NCBI RefSeq assembly: GCF_000699445.3
Contig: NC_067197.1
Location: 10,608,152 to 10,672,151, forward strand
Length of the DNA: 64,000 nucleotides
Source of the DNA: Schistosoma haematobium
Lineage: Eukaryota > Platyhelminthes > Trematoda > Strigeidida > Schistosomatidae
Direction of reading: 5' to 3'
Shown in pieces: positions 14,001 to 23,262 of this stretch. The translations under genes and the position numbers were made by a program. The first letter of the stretch is position 1; each line of letters begins with the position of its first letter. Under the pieces are notes generated by a model. The model saw only the letters and a program-made list of their open reading frames with translations, searched no databases and was not told the origin of the DNA.

Positions 14001-17000
14001 AACTGAAGCTCCAGCTTAATTATTAAGACAATCTAACTATATTTATGTACACAAGCAACAGTCGAAATACTCACAGGACTCTTCATAAAGCCTTAACTTG
14101 TAATAACAAACTGTGTCAAAAGTTTTAACTAATTAGTTTAAGTAACCAGAATAGTGTCGACCAACCCACAGGGAAAACTTATTACCTGGTTAGTGGCCTG
14201 ATAACTCCGTTTCACTGACGATTTACGGCTTTCAGTCCGATTTTAGACACCATAGAGTTTAATCCGAGTCAACGTTGTAGTGTCATAGAATACAATGATT
14301 TCATAAATGAAATCAGACTGTAGATACTTTCTAATGCCAAATATCAGAAGCTGCAATCTAAAATCTAAGGCATCCTACTGAATATCTCCAATCATCTAAT
14401 AACAAACACAAAGGGAATTATCTGAATATTAACGTAAAAAATCAGTAAACAGACTTATACTCACAAGCTTAATTAAGTGCACATTTTTAAGAAGGAAGTT
14501 CACAAGTTGATGGACACAAACTCATTATTAATGGAGTTTTATTTTTGATGGTATAATAAGGATTCCTAATAGTTTGATGTCAGTCAATGAATTTGTACCC
14601 AACTGCCAAATAGTTTATAGTGTTGTGTTTTACCTAGCTTTTGAAGTTTGTGTTTTCAAGTTTTCTATCAGATAGCCAATATAAAAGTTGAATACCAAGC
14701 TCCAGTCAGTGAGGTTAGGAACCTGAAGACGGTAACGAAGATGCGACACGTACTAATTTTGCTGAATTCATCAAGTTATGAAAGCTGAATTATAAAGAGT
14801 TTAGAAAATAGTTATCCATTACCACCAAATTATATTAAGTCAATTAACTGAACAGGTGACTGTCGGTTCTAGCGATGTAAGTAAGTGAAAATGTTTTAGC
14901 TTGAATTCGTTAAATTGCTAAACAACTAATAACTCTTTATTTCTATCTTAAACATTTAAAAGCGATGAAGCTTACTCCAATATCAATCCATCTGTGTAAA
15001 TTCCCTCTCAATACCATTATTAAATATAACAACGTCCATTGGCACTTACCGCATCTTATTACCATATTCCCAATAGTTATTTCACCACTAATATGTTTAC
15101 TAATTTGTCTTTCTTTTAGAGTTGGTCAGCTGGTAGAATGTTTGGAATAGCGTTCTCTATTATTTTTGTGATATTTCTTATTCTAGTCATTGGATTCTTT
15201 GTTTGGCTGTGTTATATGTCTAGGTGAGAAATTTTGTTTCACGTAATCATAGCATTTGAATAAGTGTATTTGAACTAACAAACTAAAACGTCGTGATCTG
15301 TAAACTCACACACATTTGCAATACAATGTTAGGAAATACATAATTCCAACTAAAAAAAACTAAACAGGAATGTTTGGAGATATGAAAATGTTATACAAGA
15401 AAAAATCAGATTCCTTGAGTTGTATTGGGGCCCGTGTGATCAGAATGTAATGACAGGAGAGCAGTCGTATGACTTCTCTATTTCTTTATCTAGTCCATTC
15501 GTCCATTAGTTCACTGTTATAAAGGTTGGTTTTCTACGTTTACACGTATGGGACGTTAATTTACCTTAGACGAATATCTACACCATATTCCCTTCCAGCG
15601 TCCATTCTACAGGACTTCAGCACAACTCAGATCAAAAACATGTGATCAGCCTGACTAGAACGTAAATATATTTCCACACCAAAACCCTACACAATCCAAC
15701 AACAATGAACAATTGATAATAATTATAAGGGTAAGGGAATATATAACTCACCTGACACCTGTCAGACTATCTACATGTCTGACTAAGCAGACAACCAATC
15801 ATTATCATTCTCGCCCACAGATCATTCACATGTATTGCCAGTAATACCGACCACCTTCTGTTTGCCAGTCTGACACATCAATCAAGACCTCACTACTTAT
15901 TTTTCCTCTAGATCCTTCTAACGTAGTGTCCAATTAAAAAACGAAGGTAAAAGCACATCAGTTCCCTGTCATATTCCAATTCAATTATAACTCAAAACTT
16001 ATACAGTAATATCTCTAAAATGTCTGACCACACAGAAGTATAATTAGGAAACCACAAATGCTACTAAGTCAGCGTTTTGGATAAACATTTATTAAAAATA
16101 CATCTAAAGTAATAAAACATATGAGAACTACTTATGGACTAAACAAAAACTTAGAAATAGAAAGATATAAAGAATACAACAGTTTAACCATCTACTAATT
16201 GTAGAATAAAAATATGAATAATAATCTTTCGTATGATAGTCTAACAAAGTATAGATCCCACTACTCGGCTCATTATATTAATTAAGTTATTATGGCAATA
16301 ATAATTTATTATAACTTCCTATTGAACAGTTACGTGATATGAAATCAATTCGAGAAAGAAAAAACTCTAAGTGTTTTGTCTGTTGCTCGTCAAGAACAGT
16401 TTCTATTTATTTACTAAACTTTTTATATAAACTTTATGAATAACAAATGAACTTGGAAAATATATGTTCTATAAGAAGTAAATACTTTTGGACACGTTAG
16501 GTGGTTCAAATGAACATACAGCAATACATTTTTTTCAGTATACTTGATGTCACATCTATGTATGAGTTAACTGATTTGATATTCTTCAACAAATATTATC
16601 TAATCTGTAATTTCTTTTACTTTAGACATCCAAATATTCCACAACATCCAGCAATTACATATCTATCAAATTTCCCCTATAATAGTACTATCAGTGATAA
16701 TGACAGTCATGAAAATACACGAGTTTACATGAAACATGAAAAGATATTTGATATTCCAGAAAGTAATCATTCCCTTGTTAAATTGAGTACATTTGGTGAT
16801 AACGCAAATTCACAGATGGATACACGTAAAATCGAAAATCTTTACGAAGTCCCTTATACAACAAACACAGCAAAACAGAATGATGGTAATTTTAACTCTC
16901 TAGATCGAAATGAAAGTCCATTTACAACTATTCAAAGTATTGATGAAAACATTTACGTTAATTATAACACTTTGATGTCCAAAGAACTAAGGATTGGTTT

Positions 17001-17031
17001 AGAAGACATTCGAAGGGTTACCGGGAGCTGA
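1921..17031 (+). CDS. DSL-family Notch ligand (Delta/Jagged-like), 5' partial
   Basis: This gene encodes a single-pass membrane ligand that would activate Notch on neighbouring cells. Exons are 1921-2008, 8176-8327, 10384-10490, 12299-12421, 13483-13847, 15120-15223 and 16626-17031. All splice phases agree, and the joined frame gives 448 codons including the stop. Domain order is the end of the N-terminal MNNL-like region (residues about 1-80), a DSL domain with six cysteines spaced C-x8-C-x3-C-x8-C-x7-C-x8-C, three EGF-like repeats, a short linker, a membrane helix and a 135-residue tail. The first exon begins in phase 2, so at least one upstream exon (signal peptide, start of MNNL) is missing. 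It is not recognised in 1-1920 and may lie left of the window. Only three EGF repeats makes it compact compared with vertebrate Delta (usually 6-9) or Jagged (16). Introns 1 and 2 hold repeats. Family assignment is firm; Delta versus Jagged is not decided. Confidence 0.88.
3270..3550 (+). mobile_element. TIR element (MITE), family M1 copy 1
   Basis: The ends are inverted repeats: GAGACTATAATTTATGGACG on the left and CCCATAAATTATGTCTCG on the right. The interior matches the copies at 37252-37539 and (inverted) 21792-22072, including GGTTAAGGTTATAAATTATA and CCAAATGGATGAGTGAATTT. It has no coding capacity. Confidence 0.75.
4225..4238. repeat. Left target-site duplication of the RTE element
   Basis: TAGGTTATAGATTA is identical to 7416-7429, just outside the two ends of the minus-strand RTE copy. 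Confidence 0.85.
4236..4260 (-). repeat. Tetranucleotide tail of RTE element
   Basis: About five copies of TTAC lie on the plus strand, reading (GTAA)n at the 3' end of the minus-strand element. Short tandem tails replace poly(A) in RTE-type elements. Confidence 0.85.
4256..5128 (-). pseudogene. Reverse transcriptase, C-terminal half, palm motif C and RTE tail
   Basis: It contains [11 protein letters not shown] (palm motif C), [14 protein letters not shown] and [12 protein letters not shown]. The basic C-terminal segment with WIGHTLRK is typical of RTE-lineage proteins. It is open up to the (GTAA)n tail. Confidence 0.8.
5162..6076 (-). pseudogene. Reverse transcriptase, N-terminal half, ended by a nonsense codon
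   Basis: The frame runs from [14 protein letters not shown] through the fingers and palm motif A ([13 protein letters not shown]). It stops at GVR just before what should be QGC, and GCLLSPFLF continues in the same frame. The next open segment is 5128-4256. This is one point change (CAA to TAA) in an otherwise open frame. Confidence 0.8.
6085..7180 (-). pseudogene. APE-type endonuclease domain of the RTE element
   Basis: Conserved blocks are [12 protein letters not shown] near 7110, [38 protein letters not shown] and ASDHHLL. They match metal and DNA contact motifs of exonuclease III-like nucleases. The first block is in a different frame from the long ORF (6906-6085), and the region after residue KFQ (near 6290) is frame-shifted. 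Confidence 0.75.
7416..7429. repeat. Right target-site duplication of the RTE element
   Basis: TAGGTTATAGATTA is identical to 4225-4238. Confidence 0.85.
8176..8327 (+). CDS. Delta-like exon: MNNL region part 2
   Basis: The exon lies between acceptor TTTTATAG and donor GTAGGT, phase 0 in and phase 2 out. It carries [17 protein letters not shown], which resembles the beta-strand and acidic-loop section that precedes the DSL domain in Delta and Jagged. It ends at SHISESFR and joins directly to the DSL exon. Confidence 0.75.
9262..9520 (+). repeat. Dispersed repeat R9, copy 1
   Basis: The reverse complement of this stretch recurs at 18340-18620. Long identical blocks include CCGTCAATCCTCGTATACTT and ATAACGGAATAAAATAAGT. 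It lies in an intron of the Delta-like gene. The element type is unknown; it could be an LTR or a MITE end. Confidence 0.6.
10384..10490 (+). CDS. Delta-like exon: DSL domain
   Basis: The exon starts after CAATCAG and ends before GTAAGA. It encodes [16 protein letters not shown], matching the invariant YYG...C...FC signature of the Notch-binding DSL module. Two more DSL cysteines (DCD, ICL) follow, and the sixth lies in the next exon (VNC). This is the diagnostic exon of the gene. Confidence 0.9.
12299..12421 (+). CDS. Delta-like exon: end of DSL and EGF repeat 1
   Basis: The exon enters and leaves in phase 1. It encodes the last DSL cysteine and then the first EGF-like repeat (CQIHPC, RC, KCIC). 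The EGF closes with PEC in the next exon. The loop between cysteines 3 and 4 is basic (LPREHRRK). Confidence 0.85.
13483..13847 (+). CDS. Delta-like exon: EGF repeats 2 and 3
   Basis: The largest extracellular exon, phase 1 in and phase 0 out. EGF2 has SPCKNGGRC and [12 protein letters not shown]3 has FCLNGGVC and PPEWDGYFC. An acidic insert with [12 protein letters not shown] lengthens the loop between cysteines 3 and 4 of EGF2, and EGF3 has a long loop between cysteines 1 and 2. Both are unusual for compact EGF repeats. Confidence 0.9.
15120..15223 (+). CDS. Delta-like exon: transmembrane segment
   Basis: The exon lies between acceptor TTCTTTTAG and donor GTGAGA, phase 0 in and phase 2 out. 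It encodes about 22 hydrophobic residues ([20 protein letters not shown]) followed by WLCYMSR, a single-pass helix with a short basic end on the cytoplasmic side. Confidence 0.88.
16626..17031 (+). CDS. Delta-like exon: intracellular tail and stop
   Basis: The last exon runs after acceptor ACTTTAG to the TGA at 17029-17031. The tail is polar and rich in Asn, Ser and Thr, with several tyrosines (DENIYVNYN). It ends RRVTGS and so lacks the C-terminal ATEV-type PDZ ligand of many vertebrate Delta proteins. Few lysines are available for the ligand ubiquitination that drives endocytosis in other animals. Confidence 0.88.
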
Positions 17032-17504
17032 TATATAAATCTACGAATTTCTAAACTTCAGTGACATACATAATGCTAAGACTCAAAAAGCTTGTACGTG
17101 AAAAGGTTCAAATAATTTAGTCAATTACATTATATTTCCAAATTTTTAAAAGTGATTCCTATTTCCTCTCATTTCATTTTACCACTTTATATTGTTCGAT
17201 AACTAATGTATTCAGTAATTTATGTACAATTTATACGACCTGATTAAGATGTGTATCAAGATGTAGATTTAGTTCAGTCATTTTTCATGTAAAATATTAT
17301 ACACATGTGGTTCGCTGTATATGTTTTTTATAAAATAAGCATCTATTTCTAAAACGATGAGTAGAAGGTTTTTTATATCACGTTATTAAAAGAATTAAGT
17401 TATACGTCAGGATAAGTCTAAGAAAATATACAAACCCAAACAGGGATCTAGTACAGTTTTAATTGGAGTAATTTATAATTGTAATTCCGTACTAAAAGAG
17501 AGTG

Positions 17505-17510
17505 AATAAA
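17505..17510 (+). terminator. Candidate polyadenylation signal for the Delta-like gene
   Basis: AATAAA lies 474 nt after the stop codon in AT-rich sequence. No other hexamer was preferred. The assignment is by position only. Confidence 0.4.
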
Positions 17511-17959
17511 ATGTTAAAAAAAGATTTCCCTACATAAAAACTGAAAAAGAATATCTTGGAATATTGTTAAACGCAGGTGTACAGTCAAATATTTGACAGA
17601 AATCTTGAAATTGTATACTTAATTAGCCATCTTGTAATCGTAAAGTCAATTACTTGCTGTGACGTTTTTATACAGTAACGATTCGTTTGTGCATTATTCC
17701 GTAGCTTATTTAAATTCCAAAGACATTATCTTTGACTGTGCTCACCGAGTTCTTCCTGACTTGAATACCGGGCTATACGTGACTTGTAGTGACTTACATT
17801 TATCACGAGAACATGACTGGTTTAATAAAAACAATTATTATTATAACCGATTGTGCCAGTGGCTGTTTTAATGTGATTTTTGTTTAACTGTGCTAAAAAC
17901 ATCCATTATGCTCACTTCGATTGTGACCTCGCGCGAATCCAGTTACGCTCAGTAACCAA

Positions 17960-18150
17960 GCTTGTATCCTGTCACGATCTCGGTATCCTTTCGATACCAC
18001 GAGATCGCCAGCAAATATATCTCGACTTGGTCCATTAACTGCCTTCTAATATTTGGCTTCCAAGGGAATTTAATGGATATCCTGGCACGCGTTCCTTTGT
18101 AGTGGTGTTCATAGTCAATTTCGACAAGACGCCACACTACAGACTATTAG
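17960..18150 (+). repeat. Direct repeat D1, copy 1 (LTR-like)
   Basis: This stretch shares a near-identical 74-nt block with 19249-19322, for example CCTTTCGATACCACGAGATC and TCGACTTGGTCCATTAACTG. A diverged part follows up to CACGCCACRCTACAG. A GATCTCGG...CCACGAGATC hairpin lies inside. Confidence 0.6.
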
Positions 18151-18339
18151 AGTATCAACTGATCAGCTTTAAATAATCATAGTTAACGTGCTGAATTCAG
18201 ATACTTACAGACAATACAATTGCCTTCAACCTCGAATCTGATATTGATTTTAATCAGTTTCTTTACATTCCTGCCTTTTTCCAGCCTCTTCTAATGTTCA
18301 ATCGATGATAGGCTATAACAAGCTACCCTTTTCATTATA

Positions 18340-18620
18340 TATCTGTGACTTATTTTTATCGGACTGTAAATATTTAGTCACGCTTGATCAAAAAGCGTTG
18401 GATCACTCTGCTTCTCCACTGAGCGCTACTTCGTCTCGTCTCACTCCATTCGCTCTGTTTCCTTGATTGCCCACTTAGATCAATGACTGTATGAAACATA
18501 CGTATTTAAAATTCATTCTCTGATTTGACTTATTTTATTCCGTTATTCTCCAACGCGAATGAAGTCGATAAAAGTATACGAGGATTGACGGTATATATAT
18601 TTCTATAACAATCATCCTAC
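18340..18620 (-). repeat. Dispersed repeat R9, copy 2 (inverted)
   Basis: This is the inverted copy of 9262-9520. AAGTATACGAGGATTGACGG and ACTTATTTTATTCCGTTAT are shared as reverse complements. Confidence 0.6.
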
Positions 18621-19227
18621 AATGTAACTGAATTCAGATATCAGGCCACTAAAAGTATATACGTCATTACTTATCCTGTACTTGTAATATTATTAAATTA
18701 GTAATCAAATTGATTATTTTGCCTATCCAGATAACTTATAGGGAAAAATTTGAGCAAGCTTCGAAACAAGTGATTAGTGTTCATGGATTAGTATATTAAA
18801 TTATTGTGTAAGGTTATTTTGCATGTAAAATGGGGCAAGCGAAACTTTAGGAGTGCTTGAATTCTAGTACACTTCAAGATGAAAGAAGAACAGAACAGTG
18901 AATGCAGAGACAAAATTCATAATGTTGCGTCCATCACAAAGACTAGAGTGGTCTGTGTCGTTGGTAGGAGATGCGATCGACCTTGTTAGATGCCTGGGCG
19001 TTACTTTCAGTCTATAAATCCCGTAAACAACCACAGGTATATAAAATTTCGAGTACAATTGTTTTGGATGTTTACTTTTATTACATTCATTTGGGCAGAC
19101 AGATAAAGATATGAGAAGTGGATAACGCGAGTGAGTCTGTTCGAAAATCAATCATTGTGCATACTAACAGTGCAACAACAAGACATAACCGGATATAATA
19201 TCAATTACACAAACATGCAGACAAGCA

Positions 19228-19445
19228 AACAAGAGAGCATAAGAGGTGTATCCTTTCGATACCACGAGATCGCCAGCAAATATATCTCGACTTGGTCCAT
19301 TAACTGCCTTCTGATATTTGGCTTCTCATGGATTCTATGGATTTATTTGGTTACGTTCAACCTTCGCCTTCTGATTTACTTGGCACGTGTTTCTTGGTAG
19401 CGGTGTTCATAGTTAATCTCAACTTCACGCCACGCTACAGTCTAA
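19228..19445 (+). repeat. Direct repeat D1, copy 2 (LTR-like)
   Basis: This is the second copy of the 17960 repeat in the same orientation, about 1.26 kb away. An LTR pair around a deleted element is possible, but the interior shows no gag-pol signature. Confidence 0.55.
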
Positions 19446-19481
19446 TCAAAAGCTAACTTCGAAGCAACACTTCGCGGTTGC

Positions 19482-20114
19482 AGGGCCAGTGAAATTCAGC
19501 TGATTACTGGCCAAATCATCCTGCAGTTGGGTCACTGATTATCGAACAAATCATCGATCCTCGTCAAGGTCAAGGACAACCAACGCGTTAATGGTATGGC
19601 ATGGACTGGCCCATGCGGCAGTCGTCTTACTTTTGCTTGTATCTACTTTAACCAATATATTTCTGTAATAACGTCCACTGTGTTGTATAGTCTTCAAAGG
19701 ATTTTTAGCGCCTTGATATGGCTATTTGGTAGTCCAAGTAAGATGCTGACCACGAGGTGTGACTTCGACATTAGCTGGTTTGTCATACTATACCTGTCTG
19801 GCTCGAGTAGGCCTCCAATCACTGGTGATCTACACGTTCATCACCTAAAGTTGACAACCTCTTTGTCGTATCAAGGTACTATGGCTGTTTTTAAGACTGT
19901 GTAAACAAATCAACGTTGTTACAGAAATATATTAGTAAGAACGAGTACAGAGAAGATAGTGAGACCACCACCTCATGGGCCACTTAATGGCATACGGTTA
20001 ACTGATGCGCGTTGGTTATCCTTGGACTTGTCGAAGATCGACGAGCTCTTTGCTCTTCAGTGACTCAACTGCCGGATGATTTGGCTAGAACTCAGTGACA
20101 TTTCAATGGCCCTA
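19482..20114. mobile_element. Fold-back element with long inverted arms
   Basis: The left arm (19482-about 19700) is the imperfect reverse complement of the right arm (about 19905-20114). Shared blocks include GCCAAATCATCC, CAGTTGRGTCACTGA, AACCAACGCG, TGGCCCATG and AATATATTTCTGTAA. The loop is about 200 nt. Its ORFs are not convincing. It could also be two opposed copies of one repeat. Confidence 0.65.
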
Positions 20115-21553
20115 TACGTTAGATAAAAAGTACAGCCGGCGAGGTGCTAGGGTTGAAGTTGTCACAAGTTCACTTAATCTGCAAACAAGAAACAAGACGC
20201 AGTGACCAAAGTCCAGTAAGCTAGCTATTGATGCGTCCCAGCCACGCTAACTAGAGGGAGAAGTCCAAGCTTGGAATGAGAAGTATATTCTGCGAACAGC
20301 CAGAAACGAGCGATAACAACAAACACAATTGAAAACGTATATATACAGTACAAAACCGTCGTTGGGGACAGTTACCAAATAGCATACTAAAAGACGCAAC
20401 GAACCAATAGCATTTAAGATATTTTCTAGTGGGAAATACGACATAAAGGTGACAAAAGCGCCTTTGGCGCAAAAATAAAGAAATTCAAATTTTCTAAGTA
20501 AAATTAAAAAATTAGGTCCTTTCCCAAGTGAGTTCTGGGGATCTAAAGTCCCTAACACGAGGAATCCTCAAAACCAGACATCGTTGTCAGACATTAGCAA
20601 GGAAGTTGTTTTAGCATTTTTTTGAATAGTTATCAGATTTGAAAATCACGCTGCTTCGTATAAAAGATCTAGCTCTGCTTCAACTAGTGCTGTTGCAGCT
20701 CTCCCTAGAAGGCTTTAAATTTGTATCGAGTGATATGTCTTCCCGTGGTTTAAGCATACTATTTTAGTTTACATCAGAAATTTGACCTTTTAATGACTTA
20801 CAGCATCTTAAACACTTCTGGATATCCCTTTAAATATTTACTTAGGCCCTGTGCCATCATAAATCTCAAGGAAAAAACCAAAAACTGGAAGCAAACATAA
20901 CAGAACGGATTATGGGCAAATGCTAGAATTACCTGTCGACTGATCTTGTTCAAAACACTTCTTGTGGGCCCTGTAAAAGGGAACTTAACATATTCTTAAG
21001 GGCTAAGGACAGTATCTCATTGGTTTTTAAAAATATTTATCACTTTTTATTTTTAAACATACGCAGTTTCCTATCTGAAAGCATCAGCGATTTGCTAATA
21101 ATAGATACCAGGTGCCGTTAAGCATAAGCTTCTTTCTTTTAGCCCAGAACCATTTGAAACTATTTTGTTTCTCCGAATCAAAAATTATCGTAACAAACCA
21201 GAGCGCTCGGTACGGGCTTTTATGGTGGTGGGTGGTTCAAATGGTAGAGAAACCTTGGTATCTATAATGATATTTCTTTCTTGATTCATCTCTATTCATT
21301 ATAGTAGTGTTAGTATCTGCTAAAATATGCATTAATCACCGTTGGGAACTATCTTTTTAGTCTCATGTTAACAGTATAACGTAGAGCTGGTAAATATGTG
21401 TACATTTTTATTCTTATAAGAATAAAAATGTAATTGTAATTATAATTACAATAATTTTAACGTGCATCAAGGGAGACGTAATAGCTCCAAGGATCACTGC
21501 ATTTGATTGTCATTATTAGGATGAGCTTGCACAAAATCATGGTGTCGTGTTGG

Positions 21554-21755
21554 TATTCCCAATCTCCCAAATTTGGAAAGATTCCCAAAGTCAAATGACT
21601 TTCACCAAGGTTTAAGGAAAATTTTGTGTAATTATTGTTAAGTTCCCTCAGATCTGAGGGAATTTCGGGGTTTCGGTGTCATTTCTCAAAAATTTTCTAT
21701 AGTGGCTTACCCAAAAAGGGTCAAATTTTCCCCCAAAATTGGGAGATTGGGTTAT
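21554..21755. mobile_element. Short TIR element with central palindrome (family M2)
   Basis: The ends are imperfect inverted repeats (ATTCCCAATCTCCCAAATTT and AAATTGGGAGATTGGGTTAT). The centre is a perfect 20-bp palindrome, TTCCCTCAGATCTGAGGGAA, at 21643-21662. About 200 bp, non-coding. Confidence 0.6.
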
Positions 21756-21791
21756 TCTTGTATATGCTGGGGTTGTATACTAGTTTTCCAG

Positions 21792-22072
21792 GCTAGACTA
21801 TAATTTATGACCAATCAGGTATAAAATAACGAGTGTTAAATTTAGGCTCAAGATTCACTCGTCCATTTGGCTAGATAGAGCCTTAGCATTATTACTGATG
21901 TCAGTTCGTGATGAAAACCCTAAATCTAGTCCTAACCTTAACCATCAATTGTAAATCATAATTCTAATCCCTCACACTGGTTTATAACCCTCATTTAGTC
22001 CTAGTTAGTAGGTGGACTTTTTCAAGGTAACTAAGTTCACTCAAAGGTAGTCCATAACTTATGGTTCTACCC
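21792..22072 (-). mobile_element. TIR element (MITE), family M1 copy 2
   Basis: This is the inverted copy of 3270-3550. The interior (CCTTAACCATCAATTGTAAAT) and both ends (GACTATAATTTATGACC and GTCCATAACTTATGGTTCTA) match with more drift than the other two copies. Confidence 0.65.
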
Positions 22073-23262
22073 AAGACTTTTGAATGTGCCAAGTGTCCAA
22101 ACACTGTATTGATACTTTGTACTTACCAATAGGCTTTATAAATCTGGTAGTGGACCCAGGTAACGTAGTCAACTCTATAAAAACAAATGCTATTGGTCAT
22201 AAAATCTGTTCTGCTTATCTCAGGCCCTACAGTTTCAAGATTAGTAATGTCACAAGCCACCCGAGTGATTGCTTCTTCGTAATGATCCACATAGTATGAA
22301 GAGAGTCGGTGGTAGCTGAACAAAGGTGTGATACCAATTCATAATGTTGAAAACTTCAGACTTTGTGAACACCACAATCACTGGCTTTATAACCTTCATC
22401 TTCTGTTTCCCAAATTGAGATGACGTTGTTCCACTGCCCTGTGGATCAGACCTTCCGGTCAATGGCTCGGGGTGTGGCCCCTGAGAAAACCACCTGCTCC
22501 GGTTTGGGCACCTAAGTAGTACCCCAGCCCTCACAGAAATCGAATGACTTATGTGGCGCATATCTATTTGGTGCCTCCTTCTAACAATGTTTGTTTAAAT
22601 TAAATAACAAGGAATAATAATATTTCCTCACATCATCCGTATATTACCTTACCTCATTCTTCGTCACTTCCCTGACTATAAGTTAGGCAACGAATATTCG
22701 ATTATCAGGAGCGTTAATAGGCATATACAAATTTTTCACTTTACCCAACTTCTAACAATACTAACGACCACCCTTGAATAGGCCCTAGTCTGATATATAG
22801 AGAATTAGAATTTACTTTTGCTGTTTTATTCTCCATGACGTTACTAAGTCCTGCCACTTGGACTAATATATTTTTGTGTAAGTTCACATTTTTATACCTG
22901 CTGTGGAACATTTTGATCAGGGTTTTCAGGAAGTCACTAATAGACTCACCTTTCTGTTTGCGAATTCCCTAAATGATATTTAATTTGTTCCTGTTAGTGC
23001 CCGGATGGAAAAACTCTTAAGGTTGTTTTTACTTCGAAAAAGAGTTTTGATCTTCAGGTTTCGTGGTTTCTGTACTAGGTTTGTGAAATTTGACGTCTAA
23101 AAAACGAACGTTTTCTGAAATACACCATGTTAAATCGATAGATGTCAGGAACTTGCCAGGAGCCTTGTAAAGCATAGTGTCTTCAAGTAGGAAACTTTTA
23201 TTTTCACGCCGCTTTGGAAGCTTAGTCCGTACTTTCAATTATATGTCCCGTCTTTCCAAAGA

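Larger units (their letters stand above)
17032..23262. other. Intergenic region between Delta-like gene and Claspin, repeat-filled
   Basis: No gene is recognised. The region holds the R9 copy, two copies of a 0.2-kb direct repeat, a fold-back structure, two MITE-like elements, and AT-rich sequence without coding signals. 22380-22560 is locally GC-richer but has no supported ORF. The Claspin promoter and 5' UTR should lie in the last kilobase, but no clear TATA box was found. Confidence 0.6.
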
